From positions 310,001-374,000 of the forward strand of contig NZ_JABAIJ010000002.1 in the NCBI RefSeq assembly GCF_012641435.1: a DNA stretch of 64,000 bases. The letters are read 5' to 3'. Of the stretch, positions 1-9,292 are shown in pieces. Under the pieces are notes generated by a model, which saw only the letters and a program-made list of their open reading frames with translations, was not told where the DNA came from and did not search any database. Every line of letters begins with the position of its first letter. The first letter of the stretch is position 1. The position numbers were made by a program, and so were the translations under genes. The DNA comes from Rhizobium sp. P38BS-XIX (GTDB taxonomy: Bacteria > Pseudomonadota > Alphaproteobacteria > Rhizobiales > Rhizobiaceae).

Positions 1-1294
1 AATTGAACTCTTGGCCCCCAGGCCTCCGGATAAGCCGGTCTCTATTTAATAGAATGGCCCGATCTTTTCGTCGGGCCAAAGTGTGGGAGCATCGAGGAGG
101 GGAAGGTTTGAACATGGCTCCCGCGCTTGTAACTATCGCTCGGATGAATTGTTCCGCCCTACCTGCAAATGTAGCCCCGCCTCGGGGGAATGAGGCAGAG
201 CTACGGGATGCGAACATCCGATTGGGGGCTGGTGTCGTTCGCACCCCCGCGTCTTTACTGCACTTTGATGAGTTGAGAATGAAAGAAACTACCGGTGTCA
301 GGGCTGGTGGGGTCAGTTGCACGCAAGATTGAACCGAGGCTACGCGAGCAATAGACAGCGCGTGCGAAGATCCGGTTCGTCACCATTTTGGAAACGGTGG
401 CCGGAGCAAGCCCCTCGCTCCGGCTGCGGTCCAGGCAGCGCCTGATCCGCCCGACAGATCTTCTCAGTGACTGCCGCACTCGCACCCGGTTGGGCATAAG
501 CGCTTTGACCGATTTTCGGGACTTTTTGAAGACAAAAAAATGGCCGTATCTTGCGACCGGCCGAGTTAGTGGGATCTGTCGACGTGGAGCGTCACATCAC
601 TCGACTAACGTTCGGTCTCGAATTTCGGTTCCATCTCGGTGAAGGGGATAGCTCTGCCTCATAGAAATGGGCAGAGCTATCGGCGGAGATACCGATTATG
701 GGGGTCGAGTATCTCGGCGCCTCTTTTAAATAGTCGAAACGGGTTAACTGAGCATAAAAAAGCCCTGCCGGGATCAATCCGGCAGGGCCGCAATCGAGAG
801 CTACATATAACACAGATGGGTTCGCACTAGGCCATCCGCGAAAATAAGCTTACTATCGAAAACGGCTCATGTGAAGCGGATAATGAATTTCGGCTCGCCG
901 CCCTTTTAGCTAGGTTTTCGGCCTTGCCGTGAGGGGACAGGCCGGAAGGCCTCGCGCATGGTCGAAGCCGTTATCACCGTATGATACGATGCCTTGATTG
1001 CAAGGATGTCCGAGGGGCCCTCTGGAACAAATGGAAGCGGATGGACACCGACGAACCAAGTCGCGCTGAACTTCGAGCGCTGTACGGGACCAACAGAACC
1101 GGTAACTGGATCCGGCCATATTAAGCCACTTGCGGGGCGCCGGACGAACGATGGCTTCCTGGGGCCGGACCGTCAGATCAGATCGTGGACATCTTTCTAG
1201 AAAGCGTCGGTGGTGGCGGCCATTTCAGCTACACGGATGATTTCGGTAGCGCTGATGGGTGGACCTTGATCATCTCGCCGGCAGGCTGCGCCAA
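1..1294. other. Region without a convincing gene
   Basis: I see no open frame here that reads like a rhizobial protein on either strand. The short frames present lack ribosome binding sites and family motifs. The only clear structure is the hairpin terminator at 762-788. The region may be decayed sequence or an untranslated flank. Confidence 0.5.
756..788 (-). terminator. Rho-independent terminator, leftward
   Basis: A perfect 10-bp stem (762-771 paired with 779-788, arms GCCCTGCCGG and CCGGCAGGGC, 7-nt loop) is flanked on its left by a run of A on the + strand. Read leftwards this is a GC-rich hairpin followed by a T tract, the classic intrinsic terminator. It would end transcripts coming from the right. 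The nearest candidate is the minus-strand ORF ending at 1295, about 500 bp away, so the transcript it serves is unclear. Confidence 0.6.
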
Positions 1295-1576
1295 TCAAAG
1301 TGCGGGTTCGTCATCTCGCTCGGTGCTCGTGGAACCCAGCGGAACGCCTGGCAGGCGTTCAATTTCGTCAAACGCGTGACGTCGCAACAATGCAAACACC
1401 GCTTCGTTGACGTCGGAAACATCCAGAAGCTCGGGATTGTTACAGAGAACGTTGATGGTCCGCTCAACAATACGGATTGCCGCAACATCAGATCCGACAA
1501 ATTTACGGGCCCAGCGCAGCAACGCCTCGCGAAAGTCGGGATCACGCGGCGCAGCCACGAATTTTCGAAAGGGCAT
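1295..1576 (-). CDS. Small protein resembling sigma-70 region 2
   Basis: A 93-residue protein. Residues about 14-73 follow the pattern of ECF-type sigma-70 region 2: an FREALLRWARKFVG helix, a short acidic or polar stretch where sigma factors carry the DADDLVQET motif, then a helix ending in VFALLRRHAFDEIERL, which resembles the usual WLFTILRNxxIDxxRR. The core DDLVQ residues are not conserved and there is no region 4, so it is unlikely to be a working sigma factor. It could be a degenerate sigma remnant or a helical domain that binds core polymerase or an anti-sigma factor. The resemblance is a judgement by eye. It stands alone, between non-coding stretches. Confidence 0.5.
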   Translation of the reverse strand: MPFRKFVAAPRDPDFREALLRWARKFVGSDVAAIRIVERTINVLCNNPELLDVSDVNEAVFALLRRHAFDEIERLPGVPLGSTSTERDDEPAL

Positions 1577-2515
1577 AGTTACGCTCCTCGGTCTCAGTAG
1601 GCGGGAGCATCCGTTAACATTGAGCTGCCACCGCCTACGAACCCGGTTGGTGACGATGTCTCACCATACGCCCTAAAAATTGAGAGTCCACAGTCCGTGA
1701 GCGTACAGAGACCCGGCTATACGCCTCGTGACGTCCGCCAGCCGGGTCTCAGCCGCGTCTCTGCATAGCGACAAGGCATACATAGATTCATCGCGGATAA
1801 TGACAAGGTCTTTATATCCCTTCACATTCAAATTATCGAATGCTAATCTTGAACCGTGAGCGAAATCGTTGCCAACTCGTTCACAGTGCAAGCCCCTCTG
1901 GACCGCAATCCAGCGGGGCTTGCTGATATGAGCCACGCGTGGCGTCTCTTTTGGTTTTCGACACTGCGATCAACACACAATGTCATGGCCTTGACCAGAG
2001 CCTCTCCTCCCCCGATGACGCTCAGGAGCTGAGTCAATCGTCGCGAGGTGCTGTTTGGTGATGCAGCTATCAGCCGATAAAGCTCGTGTATTTCGAGCTC
2101 GCTCCAGCTACTCCGCATTATCTGGAGCAAGATTGATCTGGCTATCGCGAGAGCCCTGATGAAGTAGGAGCCGGCATTTCGTTAGTGAGCTCGTCAAGTC
2201 GCTCCATCGCCACAAGTTCGACGTTGCGACGTGACTTTGAATTCGGATATGGCCGATCGCCATCTCCCCATCGGTTCCAATGAAAACCTGCAGTACCTCG
2301 CCACTGGCATTGGCTTCAGCGGCCCAAGTTTATTTTCAAGAATAAATCGGACGATACTCTCCTTGCGGGCTTGTCGATCTCAGTCATTGACTGCGGATTG
2401 CACATACGCCATGGCAAGCTGAAAAACGCACTCTTGAAACTGTACGCCGGCAGACCAAATAATCGTGCGCGAAAATTGCTGTTACAACCTATTGACCAAC
2501 GACAGGTACCCAAAG
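1577..2515. other. Intergenic, weak ORFs only
   Basis: A minus-strand frame at 1673-1936 (87 codons, partly protein-like, containing NVKGYKDLVIIRDES) and an overlapping one at 1843-2130 could be remnants of a gene, but neither has a recognisable family or a clear ribosome binding site. I do not call them. No hairpins or repeats stand out. Confidence 0.4.
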
Positions 2516-3232
2516 GTGTCGATAGTGCCAGCGTCAAATGAAAACGAGATCATTCGACGGCTTCCTCGCAGTGAGGCCGAGATCATCCTCCCGCGTCTCT
2601 CCGCTATCGATTTGCCGAAGGGATATGCGCTGGCGCGACAAGGTGAAACAATCGAATACATCTATTTTTTGGAGGATGGTATCTGCTCCATCCAGTCCGT
2701 GTCGACCTCAGGCGAACGGACAGGAGTAGCACTTGTCGGGTTCGATGGCGTCGTTCCCCTGTCGTCCGCCTTGCACATTACCGAAAGCTTTCACGACGCC
2801 ATCATATTGATCGCTGGCCACGGTGTGCGTCTGAGTGTGAGGGGACTTCAGGATGTTGCGGCGGAATGCCCGGTATTCGTTGATCTGCTACATCGCTTTT
2901 CTCAAAATCTCGCTACGCAAATGTCCTACACGATCCTGACGAAAGCAGCCGATCACATCCCGGCGCGTTTTGCCAGATGGCTTCTGATGATCCATGATCG
3001 GTTACGAGGTGAAGCAATACCGCTCACGCACGAGGAGATTGGCCAAGCGCTCTCTATTCGCCGCCCCACCATAACGACGACATTGCATCTGCTGGAAGGC
3101 GAGCGTTTCATTCAGTCTGATCGTGGCCAGATCGTTATCCTTGACCGTGAACGCTTAGAAAATTTTGCCAGCAGCACATATGGCACACCTGAAGCGGAAT
3201 ACGTGGCACTTTTTCCGAAGCCCTTGGATTGA
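2516..3232 (+). CDS. Crp/Fnr-family transcriptional regulator
   Basis: About 238 residues. The N-terminal half is a cyclic-nucleotide-binding-like beta-roll (LPKGYALARQGETIEYIYFLEDG, then a VGFDGVV turn). The C-terminal half is a Crp-type winged helix with the recognition region HEEIGQALSIRRPTITTTL. The Fnr-type N-terminal cysteine cluster is absent, so it is probably not an oxygen-sensing Fnr protein. The family binds DNA as a dimer and activates or represses promoters. No effector can be read from the sequence. There is no in-frame ATG upstream of the domain. I chose the GTG at 2516; a GTG at 2465 would add 17 unconvincing residues, and a GTG at 2525 is also possible. It is monocistronic, with about 330 bp to the next gene. 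Confidence 0.85.
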   Translation: MSIVPASNENEIIRRLPRSEAEIILPRLSAIDLPKGYALARQGETIEYIYFLEDGICSIQSVSTSGERTGVALVGFDGVVPLSSALHITESFHDAIILIAGHGVRLSVRGLQDVAAECPVFVDLLHRFSQNLATQMSYTILTKAADHIPARFARWLLMIHDRLRGEAIPLTHEEIGQALSIRRPTITTTLHLLEGERFIQSDRGQIVILDRERLENFASSTYGTPEAEYVALFPKPLD

Positions 3233-3412
3233 CGCTACAGGCGGCCGCTGGCAAGTTTGGGGACCCCAGCGGCTGCGCGGCGGCCGTTGACACCATGGCC
3301 GCGCCCGACAGTGCAATGCGTAGGAACTGTCGCACCTGTGCCCGTCACCGGGAGATAAGCCATGACATTTTTTGATGGTGGACGCAAAGATCGTACGGTG
3401 TCGTACGAAAGA

Positions 3413-3443
3413 GGGCCAGTGATCGCGCAACAACCACTGGCCC
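3413..3443. terminator. Inverted repeat between crp-like and ligase genes
   Basis: A 9-bp perfect stem (GGGCCAGTG at 3413-3421, CACTGGCCC at 3435-3443) with a 13-nt loop. There is no strong T tract on either side, so it may be a weak terminator or an mRNA-stabilising hairpin. The rest of 3233-3559 shows no gene. Confidence 0.35.
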
Positions 3444-3536
3444 GTGCCGCCGGGAGGTCAGGGGTTGCCTCCCGACCGCTTCAACGGCCGCAATCATTTA
3501 AAGTTCCGTGGCCGCCTCATCGACTCGACTCTTTAA

Positions 3537-4581
3537 GACTTCTCTGTTGAAGTGCGGCGATGACAAAGGTTCCGCGTAAGTCATCCAAGCCCCTGCTCGC
3601 TGATCCCGACGCACCGCTCCGCAGCCGGCCGAGAAAAGCGCGCGATCCAAACCAGGCGCGATTGCCATTCGATCGCATGCCTGAGCGCATTGAACCCTGT
3701 CTTGCGCTGTTGGCGCCCAAGGTTCCCAAAGGCGACAACTGGACATACGAGATCAAGTGGGACGGATATCGGCTCGCGATCCACATCGAGCCGCACCGTG
3801 TGCGCTTGATCACCCGCGGCGGCCATGATTGGACGCATCGTTTCCCTTCTATCGCGGAGGCCGCAAAGGCGCTCGGCGGCACCATGATCCTCGATGGCGA
3901 GGCCGTTGTCCTCGACGAGGAGGGCCGATCTGACTTCGGCGCGCTGCAGCAGGCTCTTGGCGGCCGAGGCGACACGCGCGATGCTCCTGAGGCCATGTTC
4001 TTTGCCTTTGATCTCCTTTACTTCGATGGGCATGACCTGCGGCAGATGGACTTTGTCGATCGCCGGCGGCTGTTGGAAACGATCGTGGAACCACGGGGTG
4101 AGGGCGCGATCCGTTTGTCTGAAACCATCGACGGCGATGGTGACGATCTATTTCAGGCGGCTCGCGAGCACGGGCTCGAGGGTCTCATCGCCAAGAAGGC
4201 GGATGCGGCCTATCATTCCGGGCGCAGCGGTGATTGGGTCAAGGTCAAGTGCATAAAGAGCGACAGCTTCATGATCGTCGGCTACGAGCCGTCGTCAGCT
4301 GCGCGCGGCGGAATCGGCCGGCTGCTCCTGGCCGCCTATAAAGGCGATGACCTGATCTATGTAGGCAGCGTCGGCACCGGTTTCAGCGAGCGGGACGCGG
4401 CGCGCCTTCGGCGTGATCTCAATAAACTGAAAACAACAAAGCCAGCTATCGCAGCAAGGGATCTGGGCGTCACATGGGTTCAGCCGACGCTTATTGTCGA
4501 GATCGAGTACAGAGCCTGGACGCATGACGGTAATCTCAGACATGCGTCCTATAAAGGCCTTCGTGAGCAACAGGATAACGC
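3537..4581 (+). repeat. 1045-bp direct repeat, copy 1 (ligase gene)
   Basis: The sequence from GACTTCTCTG upstream of the ligase start to GGATAACGC near its 3' end recurs at 40659-41703 in the same orientation with a constant offset of 37,122 bp and no indels. Only scattered substitutions separate the copies. Outside these limits similarity stops. Copy 1 keeps the natural ligase C-terminus, so it is likely the parental copy. Confidence 0.9.
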
Positions 4582-4603
4582 GGCGGTCTATCGCTTAGAG
4601 TGA
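3560..4603 (+). CDS. ATP-dependent DNA ligase, LigD ligase-domain type (copy 1)
   Basis: 347 residues. Nick sealing by an ATP-dependent ligase of the type used in bacterial non-homologous end joining with Ku. The adenylation domain carries the lysine motif EIKWDGYR (catalytic Lys66), and the nucleotidyltransferase motifs LDGEAVVLDEEGR, FFAFDLLYFDG, EGLIAKKADAAYHSGRSGDWVKVKC follow in order. The OB-fold domain ends in GNLRHASYKGLREQQDNAAVYRLE. There is no polymerase or phosphoesterase domain, so this is a stand-alone ligase module as in several rhizobial plasmid-borne LigD paralogues. No ku gene is in the window. A near-identical second copy lies at 40682. The start is the ATG at 3560; no strong Shine-Dalgarno is visible. 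Confidence 0.9.
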   Translation: MTKVPRKSSKPLLADPDAPLRSRPRKARDPNQARLPFDRMPERIEPCLALLAPKVPKGDNWTYEIKWDGYRLAIHIEPHRVRLITRGGHDWTHRFPSIAEAAKALGGTMILDGEAVVLDEEGRSDFGALQQALGGRGDTRDAPEAMFFAFDLLYFDGHDLRQMDFVDRRRLLETIVEPRGEGAIRLSETIDGDGDDLFQAAREHGLEGLIAKKADAAYHSGRSGDWVKVKCIKSDSFMIVGYEPSSAARGGIGRLLLAAYKGDDLIYVGSVGTGFSERDAARLRRDLNKLKTTKPAIAARDLGVTWVQPTLIVEIEYRAWTHDGNLRHASYKGLREQQDNAAVYRLE

Positions 4604-4719
4604 TCTGCTGAACCTGGAAGCCCGCGCCGAACCTGCGAACCTCCCCAAGAAGATAGGTTGGAGTAGTCTCTCCGAGACTGAACCGCTAGCCAGTCGTCCG
4701 TATCGATCGAGGAGAGGCG

Positions 4720-5103
4720 CTAGTAAGCCCTTCGAACGTCCGTCTGCGTGAAATCTTCGCCCACATAAAGCAGAGGACAATCGTGTTCTTTGGCGACTTC
4801 GTACGAAAAGCAATCGCCATAGTTCAGCCCACCCGGATGAACACCCTTGCCCCATCGGGCGTAGGCATGAGCCACGCGACGGGCGGCGGCAGCTGTCCCT
4901 GACACGATCTCGACGCCGAGGCCTGAAATGAGCAGGTTGACTTCTTCGCCGACGTTGCGCCGCGAGGCTACGATGAGGGCCTCAGCAACGGTGCCGGCGG
5001 AAATCAAGAGCCGCTCCGCCTCTTCGATTGCCGCCATGCAAAATTCGCCCTGCGGCTCGTCGAGCACAATTGCCATAAGAGCCGATGTATCAACTGCCAT
5101 CAT
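4720..5103 (-). CDS. VapC-like PIN-domain toxin
   Basis: 127 residues, normal VapC length. It opens with the PIN acidic motif MAVDTSALMAI and has the later elements TVAEALIV and GLNYGDCFSYEVAKEHDCPLLYVGEDFTQTDV, which give the conserved Asp/Glu cluster of Mg-dependent PIN endoribonucleases. VapC toxins cut tRNA or rRNA and are neutralised by the partner antitoxin. The start overlaps the stop of the antitoxin gene (4-nt overlap), so the pair is translationally coupled. Such pairs commonly stabilise plasmids. Confidence 0.9.
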   Translation of the reverse strand: MMAVDTSALMAIVLDEPQGEFCMAAIEEAERLLISAGTVAEALIVASRRNVGEEVNLLISGLGVEIVSGTAAAARRVAHAYARWGKGVHPGGLNYGDCFSYEVAKEHDCPLLYVGEDFTQTDVRRAY

Positions 5104-5366
5104 GTCGGCATCCCGTCATCGTCGTAAAGAAAGTCTTGGCTTCGCGCGGCTGCTGGACCTTGATGCGCCTGGGCTGCGGCCGACGCTCTGACTTTCTCCA
5201 TCAATGCGCGGCGCCCCTTCAGACCAGGGGAGACCACGACGGGCACCAGGCGCACAATTTCATGGCCGCGTCGGGTTAGGATGACTTCATCCCCTGCTTC
5301 GGCTCGCTTGACCAACTCTGTGAGTTGCGCTTTGGCTTCGCTAACGGACACGCGCATCACAAACAC
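5100..5366 (-). CDS. VapB/Phd-family antitoxin
   Basis: 88 residues. The N-terminal MRVSVSEAKAQLTELVKRAEAGDEVILTRRGHEIVRLVPV is typical of the Phd/YefM antitoxin fold, which binds the operon promoter as a dimer. The C-terminal tail is the likely toxin-binding part. The true start may be the second Met at 5357. It is the first gene of a two-gene operon with the PIN toxin and probably autoregulates it. Confidence 0.88.
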   Translation of the reverse strand: MFVMRVSVSEAKAQLTELVKRAEAGDEVILTRRGHEIVRLVPVVVSPGLKGRRALMEKVRASAAAQAHQGPAAARSQDFLYDDDGMPT

Positions 5367-5406
5367 TCCTTTCGTCTTACCATGCTTTCACTCGAAAAAT
5401 GGTCCA

Positions 5407-6009
5407 TTAACTGGTCCAAATCAAGGCGTAGTAGGATCTCTGGCGGGGACAGTTCGGAAGCGTTTCAAGATCCGAACTGGGCAAGGTCCATTGTATGCAT
5501 CCGGAGGATCGAATTGTGCGATGCGCACACGGCACTGGGATGGTTGGCGGTTTTGCCGAGCAAACGACGGTGTGGTCGGATTGTTGCTCGAAAGATGTCT
5601 CTTGCTGGCTAATCAGTTTTCCAGCCGGCAACATCTCCACTTGAATTGCGCCCTCGGAATTCGTCACAAAGAGACGGTGAGACGCCGGAGGGATTTTCTC
5701 TCCAGAGTCAGCCGTTGAAGAATTGTTTAGATCGCACAGCATCTTCGGCGCGGCGATCGAAATCGTCGTAGCCGAGCATCTCACCCGCACGCGGAAATGG
5801 TTTTCCTTGGCAATCGCGATCCGTAGCGCGGCGCAACCGAGCGTAAGAGAGTTATTCAACTCGAGGGTTGGCCCTTCGACATTTGGCGTTTCTCGGTGCC
5901 TGATGTACCTGTCGGAGACGCCGCGCGCTGCAGCAGACCCCTGGACAAGGCGATGAGGCCTTTCGTCCGGAAGAGCTTCGGTCACATGGATGTTATTCTT
6001 TCGTGGCAT
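5407..6009 (-). CDS. Possible hypothetical protein
   Basis: A 200-residue frame from the ATG at 6009. The middle (RVRVRCSATTISIAAPKML and RLFVTNSEGAIQVEMLPAGK) reads like protein, while the C-terminal part is Pro/Ser/Thr-rich and less convincing, so a frameshift near the 3' end is possible. No family is recognised and no clear Shine-Dalgarno lies upstream. It is divergent from the DUF2934 gene, with a hairpin between them. Confidence 0.3.
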   Translation of the reverse strand: MPRKNNIHVTEALPDERPHRLVQGSAAARGVSDRYIRHRETPNVEGPTLELNNSLTLGCAALRIAIAKENHFRVRVRCSATTISIAAPKMLCDLNNSSTADSGEKIPPASHRLFVTNSEGAIQVEMLPAGKLISQQETSFEQQSDHTVVCSAKPPTIPVPCAHRTIRSSGCIQWTLPSSDLETLPNCPRQRSYYALIWTS

Positions 6010-6011
6010 GG

Positions 6012-6035
6012 AACGCTGCTGCCAACGGCAGCGTT
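6012..6035. repeat. Inverted repeat in divergent promoter region
   Basis: A perfect 8-bp stem, AACGCTGC at 6012-6019 and GCAGCGTT at 6028-6035, with an 8-nt loop. It lies between the two divergent starts and just upstream of a strong ribosome binding site. It could be an operator or a 5' leader hairpin. Confidence 0.35.
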
Positions 6036-6061
6036 TAGGCGGAGTGCAGGAGGATCCGACG

Positions 6062-6286
6062 ATGGACAGAGAGCAGAAAATTCGCGAACGCGCCAACCAG
6101 ATCTGGGAGGAAGAGGGTCGCCCGGAAGGCAGCCACGAGGAACATTGGCGCCGGGCCGAAGAAGAAATTGCGGCAAGCGAACACGTACCCGCTGAAGACA
6201 GCAACGAGAACTGGAGGGAAGAAGCCGGCCTACCCGACGACCAGAGGTCGCCAAGCGTCATACCGACTGTGATCCCACCCGACTGA
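6062..6286 (+). CDS. DUF2934-domain small protein
   Basis: 74 residues, highly charged. The MDREQKIRERANQIWEEEGRPEG start and the EEHWRRAEEEI repeat-like helix are characteristic of DUF2934, small proteins frequent in rhizobia whose function is unknown. The start is fixed by a strong AGGAGG about 7 nt upstream of the ATG. A frame extending further upstream is not supported. Confidence 0.8.
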   Translation: MDREQKIRERANQIWEEEGRPEGSHEEHWRRAEEEIAASEHVPAEDSNENWREEAGLPDDQRSPSVIPTVIPPD

Positions 6287-6915
6287 GGACGCGGAATTCG
6301 TCGCAGAACAATTAGCGGATTGCATCAGCATTCGTCTGATCTTGCCCGGGACGTGGATTCGCCACGCCTGATAAGGTGTAGATCATTGTAGCCGTAACCA
6401 TGAATACCGGGTGGTGGTTTGAATTTGGTCGAGAGGTCGCGCAGCCGATCGACAGACCAAGTAAAAACTCGCAATCCGCGGCGTTATCACCACTTCGTGG
6501 AGCGGCCGACGTCTTCCCGCGCCAATAGCAGCACCTTTAGAGTTGTAGTACTAACACTCGCTTCAGGCGATGATGGCATGCGTGATCGGCGGCATGGCCG
6601 TCTTTAGTCGAGTGGTCCCCCTCTCTGCACCCGCGACCTCACCGGTCGACTGTGCGCGCACGACATCCGTCTCGGCCGTAATTGCGCATTACGAACGGTA
6701 GCGATTGGTATGTGGCCGAAAATTCCCCGGACAATCAGCGAGACTTGCCCCAGCAACAATACCCTGGATTCTCAGAGGCCAAAACGCCGCTCGCGGGCGG
6801 CTTAGTTTGAAGCATGGCCCAGCCCCAGGGCTTCACTCAGATCCCGGGTCGGTTGTCGGCGCAAATCAACAGATATTCCGTTAGATCCGTCATCGCTAAC
6901 TCAATTCGTTTTCGC
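6287..6915. other. Intergenic
   Basis: No frame here looks coding and no hairpin or repeat stands out. Confidence 0.5.
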
Positions 6916-7143
6916 TCACAAGCGCCGCCGCCATTCGGCTTCCATCTTTGTGAGGTCCGCCTCGAGCATGGCGCGCATCAGGATATGGGTGTCGATGAGC
7001 CGCTGACGGCTGGTCTCGTCGCGAAACTCCACAGCGGCGGTCACCAGTCCGGCGACCACCTGATTTTGCCCGTCGATCTCGATTCTCGTTCGGTCGATCG
7101 TCAGCAACAGATCGTCATCGGACAACCTTTTGTACTTCGGCAT
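6916..7143 (-). CDS. Small hypothetical protein
   Basis: 75 residues, predicted alpha-helical: MPKYKRLSDDDLLLTIDRTR, then RQRLIDTHILMRAMLEADLTKMEAEWRRRL. The balanced charge and heptad-like leucines suggest a real coiled-coil or dimerising protein. I do not recognise a family. It is isolated between non-coding stretches. Confidence 0.5.
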   Translation of the reverse strand: MPKYKRLSDDDLLLTIDRTRIEIDGQNQVVAGLVTAAVEFRDETSRQRLIDTHILMRAMLEADLTKMEAEWRRRL

Positions 7144-7783
7144 CAGGCATGTCCTCTATCGACAATGAAAGACATTCTGCGCTGAAAAGATCACCAAATG
7201 ATTGTAGACCGGGCATCGAGCAAAGCCGCCGATATATCGCGCCCGTTATACCGATGCGGAAGGCTTTTTAGAATGAGCTGGCTGCGACCCAAACAACAGC
7301 AGCAGGTGCCGTCTTATCTCCCAGCGCCTGATGTGACAGCCATCTTCTGTATCCGTCGCTCGTCTCCGGAGTCGCTTCGATGTTCGAGAAGAAAGCACCC
7401 TTTGAAAGACATGCGAACGTGGACGCACGTTGCTTCGAACGGTCCTGTACACGATGCCGCGTCCTCGAAACGAGGAGCCGGAATATCGTCGTTATGACCA
7501 TCAATGGTGACCCGGCTGTGAAGCGACAACACAAGCGACGTGATCGATCGGGAGGCGATAGATCCGGACCAGCACGATCATTGTGAATCTAAGGCAGTCC
7601 TACGGGCGTCCCAATCCCGCTCTTGATGGATGGCTTCCTGGTCCAGCCCCGGATCTCCGTCGATCAACCCGCTAACGGGGTCCGCTAGGCGAGCTGCGGC
7701 CGCTTCGGCTTCGCCTCCGCGGTGATCGCAACCGGTTCCAGACACTGACGGTAGCCATCGAGCGGGAATGGCCCGCTCCAAAG
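7144..7783. other. Intergenic
   Basis: No convincing gene. The 3' part (about 7690-7770) is the GC-rich leader of the next gene. A short segment near 7750 (GGTAGCC-TC-AGCGGGA-TGG) resembles one near 22420 upstream of ardC. Confidence 0.4.
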
Positions 7784-7972
7784 ATGGAGCCTCAGATGAA
7801 CACCGATCTTTCGCTTGCGCAGAACCACGCTTTCCAGCTTTCCCGCATCCTGATGGTTCCAGTCACGCTGTTCAGGTCCGGCAACGAGTTCGGCGTTCTG
7901 CCGAGCGACGAACTCGATGAGGAAGACGATCTGGAGATCGTGCATGAATACGTTCCGGGTGGGTCTCATTGA
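7784..7972 (+). CDS. Small acidic hypothetical protein
   Basis: 62 residues, or 58 if translation starts at the second ATG (7796). The C-terminal half is acidic (DELDEEDDLEIVHEYV). It has no membrane segment. It begins the plasmid block that continues with the Toprim, DUF1419 and DUF3085 genes. The family is not recognised. Confidence 0.55.
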   Translation: MEPQMNTDLSLAQNHAFQLSRILMVPVTLFRSGNEFGVLPSDELDEEDDLEIVHEYVPGGSH

Positions 7973-8183
7973 GACCCTCTGCCTCCTGGGTGCCGCTTGC
8001 GAGTGGCAGGCGGCAAGGGAAGCTGCGCCGCCGCTGGCACGGCATCTCGAGCGGGGTGCAAATCTGCAGATTGCCAGCCGCGCCCTTGCCCCCTTCGCTC
8101 TTCGCAGCCGCGGGAAACCGTCGCCCAAACTGCAGAAGATGCAACTGGAGAGAAAGGACGGACGCGAGAGCGCCGAAAAAATA

Positions 8184-9149
8184 ATGGAAAAGCAGAAACT
8201 GGAAGACCTTCGGGACCGTGTCCCGTGCGCAGCCGTGCTGGAACGGGCCGGCTTTGCCATCGACGGCCAGGAAAGTACCCGTAAAGCAGTGAAGTATCGG
8301 CGCGGCGCCGAAATCGTCATCGTCATCCATGAGGGGCGGGGATGGTTCGATCCACTGTCCGACGCGAAAGGCGATGTCTTCGGTCTTGTCGAACATCTGG
8401 ACGGCGTCGCCTTCGTCGAGGCACTGGATCGGGTGGCCGACCTGATCGGCGTTATCGCCAGGGACCCTGTCTGGTCTCGTTGGACCGGGAAACCGGCTCA
8501 CAAGACGTCCATCGTTGAACGCTGGGCAAAACGACGTCGCCCTTGGCAGGGATCGAGGGTCTGGCGCTATCTGCGCACCGAGCGCTGCCTCCCGGCGACG
8601 ATTATCCGGGAGACCACTCAAAGGGATATTCTTCGGGAAGGCCCCTATGGCAGCATGTGGGCAGCGCACGTCGATGACCAGGGTGCTGTCACCGGCTGGG
8701 AAGAGCGGGGTCCCGATTGGCGCGGCTTTTCGACGGGCGGTTCTAAAATTCTGTTCCGCCTTGGCTCTCCTGGCGCCATGCGTCTTTGCGTGACGGAGGC
8801 AGCGATCGACGCCATGAGCCTTGCGGCATTCGAGGGGCTGCCTGAGAGAAGCCTCTATCTCAGCACCGCAGGAGGATGGTCGCCGTTGACGGACGCCGCG
8901 GTCCGCAAGCTAGCCAGCCGTCCCGGTGTGGTTTTGGTCGCGGCCACCGACGCCAATAGCCAGGGCGAGACCTTTGCCGACCGCCTTCGCGCCATTGCTG
9001 ATGAGGTGGGCTGCGACTGGTTGCGGCTGAAGCCGCCGGCCGAGGATTGGAATGACGCGCTGAAGGCGCTTGAAGAAGAAAAGAAGGAAAGGAAATCGAG
9101 CGCCGGAAGAGGAGGCCTGCCGCATGCCCGCCGGCCGCGTCAAGGGTGA
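8184..9149 (+). CDS. DUF3991/Toprim-domain protein
   Basis: 321 residues from the ATG at 8184 (MEKQKLEDLRDRVPCAAVLERAG). This start fits DUF3991/Toprim proteins better than the frame's earlier one, whose first 89 codons look like leader. The N-terminal domain matches primase-like DUF3991. The Toprim-like half has LCVTEAAIDAMSLAAFEG (the conserved Glu region) and VVLVAATDANSQGETFADRL (DxN/D region). Such proteins are common on conjugative plasmids of alphaproteobacteria next to methylase-helicase genes and are thought to act in primer synthesis or DNA processing. Two ORFs precede or follow it in the same direction, so it is likely in an operon. Confidence 0.8.
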   Translation: MEKQKLEDLRDRVPCAAVLERAGFAIDGQESTRKAVKYRRGAEIVIVIHEGRGWFDPLSDAKGDVFGLVEHLDGVAFVEALDRVADLIGVIARDPVWSRWTGKPAHKTSIVERWAKRRRPWQGSRVWRYLRTERCLPATIIRETTQRDILREGPYGSMWAAHVDDQGAVTGWEERGPDWRGFSTGGSKILFRLGSPGAMRLCVTEAAIDAMSLAAFEGLPERSLYLSTAGGWSPLTDAAVRKLASRPGVVLVAATDANSQGETFADRLRAIADEVGCDWLRLKPPAEDWNDALKALEEEKKERKSSAGRGGLPHARRPRQG

Positions 9150-9292
9150 AGCTTTCGCCCGCTTGAGAGCGGCCCTTGACCCGTCCGGCCGGAGAGGCGG
9201 CGTGAGGGGAGGGGTCATGAAGGACTGAAGAGGATGGCGAGCCGGCAGGGCAGCACCGCGCTTCGGTTCGGACAGGGCCAAAGGAGCCGCCA

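Noticed and set aside
8069..8080. Palindrome AATCTGCAGATT as a second tra box
   Set aside because: Only 12 bp, centred on CTGCAG and not on GATC as in the tra box, and far from any tra gene.
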